Below are positions 19,825-29,569 of a stretch of 64,000 bases of DNA, piece by piece. The stretch comes from Rhodococcus opacus (GTDB taxonomy: Bacteria; Actinomycetota; Actinomycetes; Mycobacteriales; Mycobacteriaceae): positions 124,001 through 188,000 of the forward strand of contig NZ_JAAXPA010000011.1 of assembly GCF_012396235.1 (NCBI RefSeq). The letters run 5' to 3'. The notes under the pieces are model-generated. The model made no database searches, had not been told where the DNA came from, and worked only from the letters and a program-made list of their open reading frames with translations. A program made the position numbers and the translations under genes. Within the stretch, counting starts at the first letter, position 1. Every line of letters begins with the position of its first letter.

Positions 19825-20382
19825 ATGAAAGCCCGGATGCCACGCGCGGTCACCACGGGTGTCGTCGTGCGCTCCCTTCGACCCACCGACCGAGACGACG
19901 TGCAGTCTCTGCACGAGCGGATGGACCAGCACGACGCGTACCTGAGGTTCTTCGGCGCCCGTCCGACGCATCTCGGGGATCTGGCCGCGTCACTGTGCCG
20001 GCAAGACCCCGGGCATTGCGCACTGGGCGCCTACATCGGTGGCGTCCTGGTAGGAGTCGCGAACTACGCGAGCCCGGTACACCAGTTGGACAACGACTCC
20101 CCGTTGGTCGAATTCGCGCTGGTGGTCGATCACAATTACCAATCGCACGGAATCGGAACGATGCTGCTGACCCGGCTCGTCGACGCAGCGAGGGCGCACG
20201 GTATCGGGCGGATGACGGCGGAGGTGCTGGCGCAGAACACCGTGATGCTCGAGGTGATCCGAGAGCGGGGGTGGGCCCACGCGCTGCGTCGTGACGGGAC
20301 CACGCTTCACCTCGACCTCGACCTCGATGAGGACGCGCAGGCTGACGGACCTTCGGCGCTGCCCCGGCCCGTCGTGATGTGA
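19825..20382 (+). CDS. GNAT-family N-acetyltransferase
   Basis: 185 residues. The GNAT core has the acetyl-CoA loop NYQSHGIGTMLLTRLVDAAR (Q/RxxGxG/A, about 111-130) and AEVLAQNTVMLEVIRERGW. Start supported by GGAGGTGACGGTGC. No regulatory cyclic-nucleotide domain is present. Its place opposite an AcsA operon suggests a protein acetyltransferase of the Pat type acting on AcsA, but this is only an inference; it could act on a small molecule. Confidence 0.85.
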   Translation: MKARMPRAVTTGVVVRSLRPTDRDDVQSLHERMDQHDAYLRFFGARPTHLGDLAASLCRQDPGHCALGAYIGGVLVGVANYASPVHQLDNDSPLVEFALVVDHNYQSHGIGTMLLTRLVDAARAHGIGRMTAEVLAQNTVMLEVIRERGWAHALRRDGTTLHLDLDLDEDAQADGPSALPRPVVM

Positions 20383-20391
20383 CGCACCATC

Positions 20392-21903
20392 ATGTCGGCG
20401 ACCGAGAGAACTCAGAGGTGTTCGCCACCGCAGGCAGTCGGTGGCCTCGAGGTGGACGGAGTCGAGACGCACACGGCCTATGTCGTCATGGTCGGTGATG
20501 TCGTCTTCAAGGCGAAGAAGCCGATCCGGACGGCGTTCGCCGACTTCGGCACCGCCGAAAGGCGTCGCGCGGCCTGTGAGCGTGAAGTGACATTGAACCG
20601 CAGGCTGTGCCCCGACGTGTATCTCGGAGTCGCCGATTTGACGGACCCGGCGGGAGGACCGACCGAAGCGCTGGTCAAGATGCGCCGGATGCCGTCGGAC
20701 CGACGACTGACCCGGCTGCTCGGCGGGGGCGGTGACGCCACCGCACACGTGGATGCGATCGCCGCCGTCGTCGCCCGATTCCATGCCGGAGCGGACCAGT
20801 CCGCGGACATCGATCGTGACGCCATGCCCGGCGCGGTGGCCGCGCGGTGGTGCGCCAACGTCTCCGAGGTGACGAGTTACCGGTGCGATGTCCTCCCGGC
20901 TGCGGACGTCGACGAGGTGGAGCGACGGGCCCTCAGGTATCTGAAGGGGCGGAAACAGCTGTTCGAGAACCGCATTCGGGAAGGCCGGACAGTCGATGGT
21001 CACGGCGATCTTCTGGCGGACGACATCTTCTGCCTCGACGATGGGCCGCGCATTCTCGACTGTCTCGACTTCGACGACCACCTACGCCACGTCGACGGTA
21101 TCGACGACGCGGCATGCCTTGCCATGGATCTCGAGTACCTGGGACGCGAGGACCTCGGGTTGCGGTTCCTCGATCGATATTGCGCCGCGGCACACGACCA
21201 GCCCCCGACATCGTTGCGGCATCACTACATCGCCTATCGGGCGTTCGTCCGCGCGAAGGTGGCCTGTTTGCGGTACACGCAGGGCTCCCGCGTTGCCCGC
21301 GAGGATGCCCGGGCGCACTGCCGCCTGGCCTTGCGGCATCTGCGCGCCGGAACCGTGCGAATGGCTCTGGTCGGTGGGCTGCCCGGCACCGGAAAGTCGA
21401 CGCTGTCACGCGGATTGGCTGATGTCACCGGATCCGTCGTCATCTCCAGCGACCGCGTCCGCAAGGAACTCGCCGGCCTCGATCCGCATTTCGGTCAGGT
21501 GGCCGGATTCGGTGAGGGCCTGTACAGCGGCACCATGACCGACCGCACCTACGCCGAGGTGCTGCGGCGCGCTCGCGACCATCTCACGGCGGGAAGGTCG
21601 GTCGTGCTGGATGCGTCGTGGACCCACCCGATGCTCCGGGAGCGCGCTGCGCTCGTCGCTTCCTGCACCCACAGCGATCTCGTCGAACTCGTATGCAGGG
21701 CACCACGCGCCGTGGCGATCGCGAGAATCGGGAGCCGTCCAACCGGCGACTCGGACGCCACCCCCGTCGTGTACGACGCGATGGCCGCGAGTGCCACGGC
21801 GTGGACGTCGGCCACCGCGGTCGACACGGACACGGCCGCCGGGGACAGCGTGCAGACGGCGGAGCGGATCTGGCATTCCACGTCGGGGTGGCGAGATGAG
21901 TAG
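20392..21903 (+). CDS. Rv2004c-like protein: phosphotransferase-like domain plus P-loop kinase domain
   Basis: 503 residues. Residues about 20-290 resemble aminoglycoside phosphotransferase/kinase-like folds (VFKAKKPIRTAF, VDGHGDLLADDIF with the catalytic HGD, ILDCLDFDD). Residues about 325-500 are a P-loop domain with Walker A GLPGTGKST (about 328-336) and SSDRVRKELAG, as in small zeta-toxin or gluconate-kinase-like enzymes. Size and order match Rv2004c, a DosR-regulon protein of unknown substrate. It follows the GNAT gene by 9 bp. Confidence 0.88.
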   Translation: MSATERTQRCSPPQAVGGLEVDGVETHTAYVVMVGDVVFKAKKPIRTAFADFGTAERRRAACEREVTLNRRLCPDVYLGVADLTDPAGGPTEALVKMRRMPSDRRLTRLLGGGGDATAHVDAIAAVVARFHAGADQSADIDRDAMPGAVAARWCANVSEVTSYRCDVLPAADVDEVERRALRYLKGRKQLFENRIREGRTVDGHGDLLADDIFCLDDGPRILDCLDFDDHLRHVDGIDDAACLAMDLEYLGREDLGLRFLDRYCAAAHDQPPTSLRHHYIAYRAFVRAKVACLRYTQGSRVAREDARAHCRLALRHLRAGTVRMALVGGLPGTGKSTLSRGLADVTGSVVISSDRVRKELAGLDPHFGQVAGFGEGLYSGTMTDRTYAEVLRRARDHLTAGRSVVLDASWTHPMLRERAALVASCTHSDLVELVCRAPRAVAIARIGSRPTGDSDATPVVYDAMAASATAWTSATAVDTDTAAGDSVQTAERIWHSTSGWRDE

Positions 21904-21957
21904 TCACAGCTACCGTTCGCCGGTAACGGCCCGGCGTGCCCGACGACAGGAGAGCCC

Positions 21958-22911
21958 ATGCCCGACATCGTGACGTTGACGATGAATCCTGCGCTCGACA
22001 TCACCACGAGCACGAATCGGGTGGTGCCGACCGACAAGGTGCGCTGCGGCGCACCTCGCCGCGATCCCGGCGGCGGCGGACTGAACGTGGCCCGGGTACT
22101 GCACGTTCTCGGAACTCCCGCGACGGCGGTGTTTCCTTCGGGCGGCCATACCGGCCGGGCCCTCGAGGATCTCGTGGCCACCGAGGGTGTCGGGATCCGG
22201 AGCCTGACGATCCGCGGTTCCACACGGGAGAGCCTGACGATCAACGAGAACGAGACGGGTCTGCAGTACCGTTTCGTCCTGCCGGGACCAACAGTGACCG
22301 CAAGGGAACAGGTGGCCTGTCTCGACCTGGTCATCGAGGTCGCGTCGGGCGCCGACTATGTGGTGGTGAGCGGAAGTCTGCCACCGGGTGTGCCCGCCGA
22401 TTTCTACCAGCAGGTGGCAGACGTCGTCGGCGACCTCGGTGCGCGAGTCATCGTCGATACGTCCGGTCCGGCCCTGAGACAACTTCGGGGTGGTGTGTTT
22501 CTCGTCAAACCGAGCATTCGCGAACTCCGGGACTGGACGGGGCGGGAGTTGTCGGCGATCGACGACCAGGTGGCTGCGGCTCGGGAAGTCATCGACCGGG
22601 GGATCTCCCAGGTCGTCGTCCTCTCGCTCGGTGCCGATGGCGCTCTGCTGATCACGCGGGACCGTGACGAGTATCTCCCGTCGGTCCAGGTCCCGGTGGT
22701 CAGCGGTGTCGGTGCGGGCGACAGCATGGTCGCCGGCGTGGTGTGCGGCCTGGCACAGGGTCGTTCGTTGAGCGACTCGGTGCGGTACGGGATCGCCGCG
22801 GGGGCGGCCATGCTGCAGACACCGGGCACCGCCCTGTGCCGGCGATCCGACGTCGAGAGGTTCTATCAACTGCTCACCGACGGATCCGCCGCGGGCACCA
22901 TCGTCGGATAG
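21958..22911 (+). CDS. pfkB: PfkB-family sugar kinase (6-phosphofructokinase type)
   Basis: 317 residues. The N-terminal TMNPALDIT and GGGGLNVARVL substrate motif and the C-terminal signature GVGAGDSMVAG with catalytic D255 define the PfkB/1-phosphofructokinase group. Rv2029c (PfkB) is a DosR-regulon enzyme in M. tuberculosis. Third gene of the rightward operon, 54 bp after the Rv2004c-like gene. It ends exactly where a convergent gene ends. Confidence 0.92.
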   Translation: MPDIVTLTMNPALDITTSTNRVVPTDKVRCGAPRRDPGGGGLNVARVLHVLGTPATAVFPSGGHTGRALEDLVATEGVGIRSLTIRGSTRESLTINENETGLQYRFVLPGPTVTAREQVACLDLVIEVASGADYVVVSGSLPPGVPADFYQQVADVVGDLGARVIVDTSGPALRQLRGGVFLVKPSIRELRDWTGRELSAIDDQVAAAREVIDRGISQVVVLSLGADGALLITRDRDEYLPSVQVPVVSGVGAGDSMVAGVVCGLAQGRSLSDSVRYGIAAGAAMLQTPGTALCRRSDVERFYQLLTDGSAAGTIVG

Positions 22912-23277
22912 TCAGGCGTGTGCGAGATGGAGACCGGCCGCACTCAGTTCCGCGTAGTTCGGATCGCATCGTGAACCATCCAGCGCGAGTTGACAGTACA
23001 CGGCGTCATAAGCTCGTGGGTCACCTGTCGATGCGATGGGACGGGTGCGGCGCTCCAGCATGGTGGCGCCGCGCCATCTCGACTGGATCGCCTCGGCGAG
23101 CTGCGCCCCGTCGATATCGGCGACGATGAGCGGACCGCCCTCCCCCACCACGACCACCTGACGGGCGTCGGGCAGCTGCCACACGGCGACCGGCAGCACC
23201 GTGTCGGTGCCACCGGGACCGTGCACGGTGACGGAGTCGCCGGTGCTGCTGATCAGTGTCGCGACGGGTTCGCTCAT
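22912..23277 (-). CDS. Hypothetical protein downstream of PEP synthase
   Basis: 121 residues starting MSEPVATLISSTGDSVTVHG. Predicted beta-rich first half, then a helical segment around the charged stretch DGAQLAEAIQSRW. The ATG at 23277 overlaps the ppsA stop and has AGGAGGAACCCG before it, so the longer frame to 23772 is a shadow. I do not recognise the family. Translational coupling suggests a partner of PEP synthase or its regulation. Confidence 0.65.
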   Translation of the reverse strand: MSEPVATLISSTGDSVTVHGPGGTDTVLPVAVWQLPDARQVVVVGEGGPLIVADIDGAQLAEAIQSRWRGATMLERRTRPIASTGDPRAYDAVYCQLALDGSRCDPNYAELSAAGLHLAHA

Positions 23278-25643
23278 CGGGTTCCTCCTCGCCGGTCCCC
23301 ATCCGCGGACGTTCGCAGGTCTGACCTCGCTCGGTCGAGCAGGATCCTGCGTTCCGCAGCCGCGATGTTGTGGCGCGTAATGGCGGCGACGTCCGGTGCC
23401 ACGGACACCGAGGTGATGCCGTTGCGTACGAGATGTTCCGCCAGAGCGGGGTTGGTCGACACTGCCTGCCCGCACAGGGAGGTGGTGAGCCCGGCACGTG
23501 TGGCACGCTCGATGATGACGTCGATGGCGTCGAGTACGGCGGGGTCCATGGTGTCGAACAGATCCCGGCAGATCTCGGAATCCCGATCGACTCCCAGCAC
23601 GAGTTGGGTGAGGTCGTTGGTACCGATGGAGACGCCATCGATGCCGAGGGCCGCGTACTCCGGAATCCAGTACGCGACGGAGGGGACCTCCGCCATGATC
23701 CATCGGTGCATGCGGCGATCCGCGCCCAGTGGATGGGAGTCGAGGTCGGCAAGGCACTGAGCGAGCTCCCACCGGGTGCGGACGAACGGGATCATCAGAT
23801 GCACGTTCGGGTAGCGCTTCCTGACGGTGAACAGCACGTCGAGATCGAGGCGGAACAGTTCGGGTTCGCGCACGTAGCGGAAGCAGCCGCGGTAGCCGAT
23901 CATCGGGTTGTCTTCGTGCGGCTCCACGTCGCCACCGGAAAGGTTGGCGAATTCGTTGGTGCGTAGATCGATCGCCCGGTAGATGACGGGGCGCGGCGTG
24001 AACGCGGCGGCGATGCGTTCGACCGCCGCCGCCATCTCGGCCACGTACTCGTCGCGGCGTCCCTGCGCGATCATCGCTGCCGGGTGTGTCCCACCCAGCG
24101 CGTCCATGATCATGAACTCGGCGCGCAGCAACCCCACTCCGTCGACGTCGGAAGCGGCCACACGGTCGGCGGCGTCCGGTGTGGCGAGGTTGACGTACAC
24201 GGAGGTGGCCGTCGCCTCCGGTGCGGACCCCGTACCGGTCCGCTCCGTCACCGGTCGCGGTGCGGAAACGGCACCCTTCGCCGACGACTCCGGTGCAGAG
24301 GTGGATACCGCTCCGTCGTAGACCACCCCCGAATCACCGTCGACCGTGACGATCGCCCCCTCCACCAGTTCGGTGGTGGCGGTCCGGGTACCGACGACCA
24401 CGGGACGTCCCAGCTCGCGACCGACGATGGCGGCGTGACAGGTTATCCCGCCGCCGTCCGTGACGATCGCCGCCGCACGGCGCAGCACGGGAAGCCAGTC
24501 GGGGCGTGTCATGGGTGCGACGAGTATCTCTCCGTCGGACAACCGGTGGGCGTCGGACACGGACCGCAGGATGCGGACGCGGCCGGTCGCGGTTCCGGGG
24601 CCTGCGCCGAGCCCGTGGACGAGGGCCTTGCTCGTCGATTCGCGATGTTCCTCCGTGCGAGCCCGGGGCTGTCCCAGAGTCGTGATGGGGCGCGTCTGGA
24701 CGATCCACAACCGATTTGCGGCGAACGCGAATTCGAGGTCCTGGGGGACGTGATAATGGTCTTCGACAGCGACGGCGAGCAACGCCAATCGTTCGAGTTG
24801 CTGGTCGGTGAGAACGCGTCGGCCTCGTGCCGTGGCGGGAATCTCTACCGAATGCTCCCCTTCGTCATCCGCGGTGATGGAGAAGGACTGTGACCCGATG
24901 TGGGCGTCGATCACTGCGAATCCCGACTTCGCCACCACATAGGTGTCCGGCTCCACCTGGCCTCCCACCACGACCTCGCCCAGTCCGGTCGCGGCTTCGA
25001 CGACGATGCGATCGCGTGCACCGGTTCTGGGATCTGCGGTGAAGACCACGCCCGACTGGTCGGCGTCCACCATCAACTGGACGACGACCGCGATCGACGG
25101 CTCGTCGGTCACTCCCTGAACGCTGCGATAGGTGAGTGCGCGCTCGGACCACAGCGACGCCCAGCATTTGCCGATTGCCTCGATCAGCGCGTCGTCACCG
25201 GACACGCCGACGAAGCTGTCGTGGATACCTGCGAACGAGGTGTCGGCCGCGTCTTCGGCGGGGGCGGACGAGCGGACCGCGACCCTCGGCGCCCCCGCGC
25301 CGAGCTCACGATACGCAGCGAGAATTTCCGCCCGCAGGGCAGCAGGCATCGGAACGCCGAGTACGGTCGACCGCAACTCGTGCGACGCTGCGGTGAGGGT
25401 GTTGTCGTCGGTCCCGGCTTTCGGCAACCCGTGTTCCCGAAGGGTGTCGCGCACTCCCGCCTCGTCCATCGCCCCCAGGTAGCCTTCCGCGGTGACGGCA
25501 AATCCTGGTGGGACCGGATAGCGGGCGCGCGTCAGCTCACCGAGATTGGCCGCCTTGCCCCCTACCGATGGTGCGTCCGCCAATCCGAGTTGATCGATCG
25601 GCTTGACCCAGCGGTGTTCGACCACCGTCTGTTGCACGTTCAT
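23274..25643 (-). CDS. ppsA: Phosphoenolpyruvate synthase
   Basis: 789 residues. An N-terminal ATP-grasp-like PPDK domain (VGGKAANLGELTRARYPVPP, VRSSAPAEDAADTSFAGIHD). The swivelling phosphohistidine domain is GGGITCHAAIVG with H403. The C-terminal PEP/pyruvate barrel has SIGTNDLTQLVLGVDRDSE and SLCGQAVS with catalytic C724. Converts pyruvate and ATP to PEP, AMP and phosphate. A box at 25697-25710 lies 54 bp upstream. With pfkB nearby it suggests regulated flow between pyruvate and sugar phosphates in non-growing cells. Confidence 0.93.
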   Translation of the reverse strand: MNVQQTVVEHRWVKPIDQLGLADAPSVGGKAANLGELTRARYPVPPGFAVTAEGYLGAMDEAGVRDTLREHGLPKAGTDDNTLTAASHELRSTVLGVPMPAALRAEILAAYRELGAGAPRVAVRSSAPAEDAADTSFAGIHDSFVGVSGDDALIEAIGKCWASLWSERALTYRSVQGVTDEPSIAVVVQLMVDADQSGVVFTADPRTGARDRIVVEAATGLGEVVVGGQVEPDTYVVAKSGFAVIDAHIGSQSFSITADDEGEHSVEIPATARGRRVLTDQQLERLALLAVAVEDHYHVPQDLEFAFAANRLWIVQTRPITTLGQPRARTEEHRESTSKALVHGLGAGPGTATGRVRILRSVSDAHRLSDGEILVAPMTRPDWLPVLRRAAAIVTDGGGITCHAAIVGRELGRPVVVGTRTATTELVEGAIVTVDGDSGVVYDGAVSTSAPESSAKGAVSAPRPVTERTGTGSAPEATATSVYVNLATPDAADRVAASDVDGVGLLRAEFMIMDALGGTHPAAMIAQGRRDEYVAEMAAAVERIAAAFTPRPVIYRAIDLRTNEFANLSGGDVEPHEDNPMIGYRGCFRYVREPELFRLDLDVLFTVRKRYPNVHLMIPFVRTRWELAQCLADLDSHPLGADRRMHRWIMAEVPSVAYWIPEYAALGIDGVSIGTNDLTQLVLGVDRDSEICRDLFDTMDPAVLDAIDVIIERATRAGLTTSLCGQAVSTNPALAEHLVRNGITSVSVAPDVAAITRHNIAAAERRILLDRARSDLRTSADGDRRGGTR

Positions 25644-25680
25644 GAGGTCTCCTCGTCGTCATGGTCCAGCGAACACCGTC

Positions 25681-25708
25681 GACTTCGGACCGCACAGGGT
25701 CCAAAGTC
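25681..25708. promoter_or_regulatory. 28-bp dyad containing a predicted DosR box
   Basis: Arms GACTTcGGACC and GGTCCaAAGTC are complementary at 10 of 11 positions with a 6-bp centre. The right part also contains GGGTC-CAAA-GTCAC (25697-25710), the reverse complement of GTGAC-N4-GACCC seen at 671 and 40833. It sits between divergent ppsA and the SRPBCC gene. The longer dyad could be a second factor's site. Confidence 0.6.
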
Positions 25709-25800
25709 ACCGCCACTTCGCGCGGGGCCGAAATACCCTGTCGAACTCCGGTCTGCGGCTCGATGATGGGACGTAACCTCGACCGACAGGAGGTACCGTC

Positions 25801-26523
25801 GTGGCGCGCTCGGCCGTCATCCGGCAGTCCCTCGGTGGTGCGGTGTTGATTGCGACGCACGTGATCCTGACGAAACCGCTGCGCCGGCGGCGCACGACGT
25901 GGGGCGCGACCGCAACGGAGGCGGCGGCAGCGCTGCCGGGAGACGAGCTGATCCCCCACCCCGCATGGCGCTACACGCACGCCGTCACGGTCGACGCGCC
26001 GCCGGAAGTGGTGTGGCCCTGGATCGTCCAGCTGGGTCAGGGCCGCGGCGGCTTCTACAGTTACGTCGGACTCGAGAACCTCATCGGTTGTCGCGTGCGT
26101 AACACCGACAAGGTACTTCGGGACTACCAGAACCTGGACACCGGCGACGAAGTGCGGCTGCACCCGAAAGCGCCCCCGCTGACTGTCGCGTCGGTCGAAC
26201 CGAATGCACGCCTGGTCCTCCATGCCCGCGACCCCCGCACCGGCGACGCCTCCATCTGGGCGTTTCATCTTCTTCGCGACCAGGCTGGGCGCACCCGGTT
26301 GATCGAGCGGGGCTGCAGCTCCTGCGGCCCCGGACTCGTCAGCCGTCTCTTCTTCGGGCCTCTGCTGATGGAGCCGATCGGCTTCGTCATGAGCCGGAAG
26401 ATGCTTCTCACGATCCGGGCCCTCGCATCGGCCGCCGGCACCGAAGCTGCACGACCACGGCCCCCGAGGCGTGGCTTCGTCCCGCGACGGATCGATCTCG
26501 GCCGCCGCCGCGAGTGCGGCTGA
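25801..26523 (+). CDS. SRPBCC-superfamily protein
   Basis: 240 residues from a GTG start. A short hydrophobic N-terminus (AVLIATHVILT) precedes the START-like core: HAVTVDAPPEVVWPWIVQLG, then RGGFYSYVGLENLIGCRVRN, typical of actinobacterial SRPBCC proteins with a ligand pocket. The arginine-rich C-terminal tail is low complexity. Ligand unknown. Divergent from ppsA and probably under the same control region. Confidence 0.75.
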   Translation: MARSAVIRQSLGGAVLIATHVILTKPLRRRRTTWGATATEAAAALPGDELIPHPAWRYTHAVTVDAPPEVVWPWIVQLGQGRGGFYSYVGLENLIGCRVRNTDKVLRDYQNLDTGDEVRLHPKAPPLTVASVEPNARLVLHARDPRTGDASIWAFHLLRDQAGRTRLIERGCSSCGPGLVSRLFFGPLLMEPIGFVMSRKMLLTIRALASAAGTEAARPRPPRRGFVPRRIDLGRRRECG

Positions 26524-26658
26524 TCAGGCACCGTTCGCAAACGGGACGAGTGGCGCAACTGAGGTCTTTAGATCCTTGTCGCCGAGTCTGCCGCCGGACG
26601 AGCATCGAGAGCAGGCCGCCCACACAGAACCGGCGACACCGATGACGGAGAGTCCCCC

Positions 26659-29562
26659 ATGACTGAAGACAACGCGCTGGTCCTCGTCGCCGGCTATCCG
26701 GACCTCGACCGTGCCCGTGAGGACTTCGACGCGCTCACCGCTCAGGTGCGCGGCAAGCAGATCACCCTTCGGGGTGCAGTCCTGGTAACGAAGGACCCGG
26801 ACGGGAACCTCACCATGATCGACACGGGCGACCATCTGGGCCGTAAAGGCGCCGGCTGGGGTGCCGGGGTCGGCCTGGTGGTGGGGTTGTTCGCCCCGCC
26901 GATGCTGGCTGCAGCCGCCGTCGGCGCCGGTGCCGGCGCGCTGGCAGGCAAGTTCGCCTCACACCGCATCACGAGCGGCCTCGAGACCAAGATCGGTGAG
27001 GCGCTGGCCTCCGGGACATGTGTGGTGATCGCGGTCCTGCCGTCGGGCAGCCGGCTGCCGGTGGAGCAGGCGCTCGGCGGCGCCCCCCTGAAGTCGGTCG
27101 CGGAATTGGATGGTTCGAGCCTGAGGGACCTCGAGGCGTCCCTGGCCGCGGCAATGGGAAAGTTCGATCCGGACCGCACGCGGCTACCGATCCCCAACCG
27201 AACCTTCGGGGGCACCATCGGCCGCACGGTGCAGGACTCCGTACCGGATTGGACGATCGTGCCCGGGCCGAAGCCACCGGACGGTGCTCCGAACGTGCTG
27301 ATCGTGCTGATCGACGACGCCGGTTTCGGTGGCCCGGACACCTTCGGCGGTGCTATCCGCACCCCCACCTTGAGCCGGGTTCAGCAACAGGGATTGACCT
27401 ACAACCGCTTTCACGTGACCGCGGTGTGCTCGCCCACCCGGGCGGGGCTTCTCACCGGCCGCAACCACCACCGCGTGGGATTCGGCTCGATTGCCGAGTA
27501 CCCGGGCCCCTTCCCCGGATACACGGCCGTGCGGCCGAGAAGCTGCACCGCACTCCCCCGGATTCTCAGCGAGAACGGGTACGTGACCGGCGGCTTCGGC
27601 AAGTGGCATCTCACCCCGGACAACGTGCAGGGCGCCGCCGGACCCTTCGACAACTGGCCGCAGGGGTGGGGCTTCGACCACTGGTGGGGATTCCTCAGTG
27701 GTGCGGCCGGACAATACGATCCGATCGTCACCCAGGACAACTCGGTCCTCGGCGTCCCGGAGGGCAAAGACGGTCACGGCTACTACTTCCCCGACGACCT
27801 CACCGACAAGGCGGTGGAGTGGCTCCACGGTGTCCAGGCTCAGGACCCACAGAAACCGTGGTTCATGTACTACTCCACCGGGTGCAGCCACGCCCCGCAC
27901 CATGTGGCCAAGGAATGGGCAGACAAATACAAGGGGCAATTCGACGACGGCTGGGACACCTACCGCGAGAAGACGCTCGAGCGTCAGAAGGTACTCGGGA
28001 TCGTTCCCGCAGACACCGAACTGACCGAGCGACCGGACCTGTTTCCCGCCTGGGATACGTTGTCCGACTCCCAGAAGAAGCTCTATGCCCGGCAGATGGA
28101 GGTGTTCGCCGGGTACTCCGAGAACGCCGACTGGAACGTCGGGCGGCTGCTCGACTCGATCGAGGACATGGGCGACCTCGACAACACGCTCGTCTTCTAT
28201 ATCTGGGGTGACAACGGCGCCAGCATGGAAGGGACGATCACCGGCTCCTTCAACGAGATGACCTTCCTCAACGGGGTGGTACTCGACGCCGAACACCAGT
28301 TGAAGCTGATCGACGAATACGGTGGGATCGAGGCGCTCGGCGGCGACCACACCGCTCCGCACTTCGCCGCCGCTTGGGCGCACGCGAACAACACCCCGTT
28401 CCAGTGGGGCAAGCAGATGGCCAGCCACCTCGGTGGCGACCGCGACCCGATGGTGATCGCGTGGCCGAACCGGATCACCCCCGACTCACAGGTGCGGGGG
28501 CAGTTCACCCACTGCATCGACATCGCCCCCACCGTGCTCGCCGCGATAGGGCTGCCCGAACCGACCACCGTCGACGGGATCGACCAGGAACCCATGGACG
28601 GAACGAGCTTTCTCCCCACATTCGCCGACGCCGACGCCGCCGAACAGCACACGGTGCAGTACTTCGAGATGTTCGGCAGCCGCGCGATCTATGAGGACGG
28701 CTGGTGGGCGTGCACCCGCCTGGACAAGGCCCCCTGGGACTTCTCCCCGGAGACCATCAAACGGTTCGCACCGGGTGTCTACAACCCGGACGACGATGTC
28801 TGGGAGCTCTACTACCTGCCCGACGACTTCTCTCAGGCCCACAACGTCGCCGCCGATCACCCCGACAGACTGGAGGAGCTGAAGCAGCTGTGGTGGCGTG
28901 AGGCGGAACGCAACCGGGCTCTCCCCCTGCTCGGGGGAATGTCGATCTTCTTCGGCCTGCTGCCGCCGATGCCGACGACCACGCGATTCACCTTCAAGGG
29001 CGACGTCCAGAACGTGCAGCGCGGCATGGTCCCTCGTGTGGCGGGACGCTCGTACGCCATCGAAGCGAACCTTCACGTACCCGAGGACGGCGCCGAGGGT
29101 GTCGTCGTTGCCAACGCCGACTTCATCGGCGGCTTCGCACTGTGGGTCGACGGCACCGGCATACTCCACCACACGTATTCCTTCCTCGGTGTGGAGACCT
29201 ACAGGCAGGCGTCCGAGCAGAAGATTCCGACCGGTGATGTCACCGTGAAGATGCTGTTCGAGACCGACGAGCCCAAACCGGGCAGCGGTGGTCACGTGTC
29301 CTTGTGGGCGAACGACGAACTGATCGGGGAAGGTGATATGCCCCGGACGGTGCCCGTGGCCTTCAGTTCGTACGCGGGAATGGACGTGGGCCGCGACAAC
29401 GGCCTGGTCGTCGACCGCGATTACGAGGACAAGGCCCCGTACCGGTTCACCGGGACCGTCCACGAGGTCGTGTTCGATCTCCAACCGGCACACCACGAGG
29501 CCGAGCTCGCGCTGCACGAGCACGCGGCGATGCAGGGTGTCGGGCACGGCGCGGCCGGCTGA
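26659..29562 (+). CDS. Arylsulfatase with an N-terminal DUF1269-like membrane domain
   Basis: 967 residues. Residues about 1-165 resemble DUF1269 proteins (DLDRAREDFDALTAQ, then a glycine/alanine-rich hydrophobic pair of helices around 72-98). From about 205 a type I sulfatase starts (PNVLIVLIDDAGFGGPDTFGG). C257 in CSPTRAGLLTGR is the cysteine converted to formylglycine, and GKWH and DNGAS motifs follow. The C-terminal ~170 residues are beta-rich, as in large actinobacterial sulfatases. Would hydrolyse sulfate esters; the hydrophobic domain may tether it to the membrane. The N-terminal addition is the odd part. Confidence 0.88.
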   Translation: MTEDNALVLVAGYPDLDRAREDFDALTAQVRGKQITLRGAVLVTKDPDGNLTMIDTGDHLGRKGAGWGAGVGLVVGLFAPPMLAAAAVGAGAGALAGKFASHRITSGLETKIGEALASGTCVVIAVLPSGSRLPVEQALGGAPLKSVAELDGSSLRDLEASLAAAMGKFDPDRTRLPIPNRTFGGTIGRTVQDSVPDWTIVPGPKPPDGAPNVLIVLIDDAGFGGPDTFGGAIRTPTLSRVQQQGLTYNRFHVTAVCSPTRAGLLTGRNHHRVGFGSIAEYPGPFPGYTAVRPRSCTALPRILSENGYVTGGFGKWHLTPDNVQGAAGPFDNWPQGWGFDHWWGFLSGAAGQYDPIVTQDNSVLGVPEGKDGHGYYFPDDLTDKAVEWLHGVQAQDPQKPWFMYYSTGCSHAPHHVAKEWADKYKGQFDDGWDTYREKTLERQKVLGIVPADTELTERPDLFPAWDTLSDSQKKLYARQMEVFAGYSENADWNVGRLLDSIEDMGDLDNTLVFYIWGDNGASMEGTITGSFNEMTFLNGVVLDAEHQLKLIDEYGGIEALGGDHTAPHFAAAWAHANNTPFQWGKQMASHLGGDRDPMVIAWPNRITPDSQVRGQFTHCIDIAPTVLAAIGLPEPTTVDGIDQEPMDGTSFLPTFADADAAEQHTVQYFEMFGSRAIYEDGWWACTRLDKAPWDFSPETIKRFAPGVYNPDDDVWELYYLPDDFSQAHNVAADHPDRLEELKQLWWREAERNRALPLLGGMSIFFGLLPPMPTTTRFTFKGDVQNVQRGMVPRVAGRSYAIEANLHVPEDGAEGVVVANADFIGGFALWVDGTGILHHTYSFLGVETYRQASEQKIPTGDVTVKMLFETDEPKPGSGGHVSLWANDELIGEGDMPRTVPVAFSSYAGMDVGRDNGLVVDRDYEDKAPYRFTGTVHEVVFDLQPAHHEAELALHEHAAMQGVGHGAAG

Positions 29563-29569
29563 CCCGACG

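Noticed and set aside
26559..26575. AGGTC-TTTA-GATCC before the sulfatase as a DosR box
   Set aside because: Two core positions are wrong (GGTC for GGAC, GATCC for GNCCC). Left out of the box list, although position and spacer would fit.
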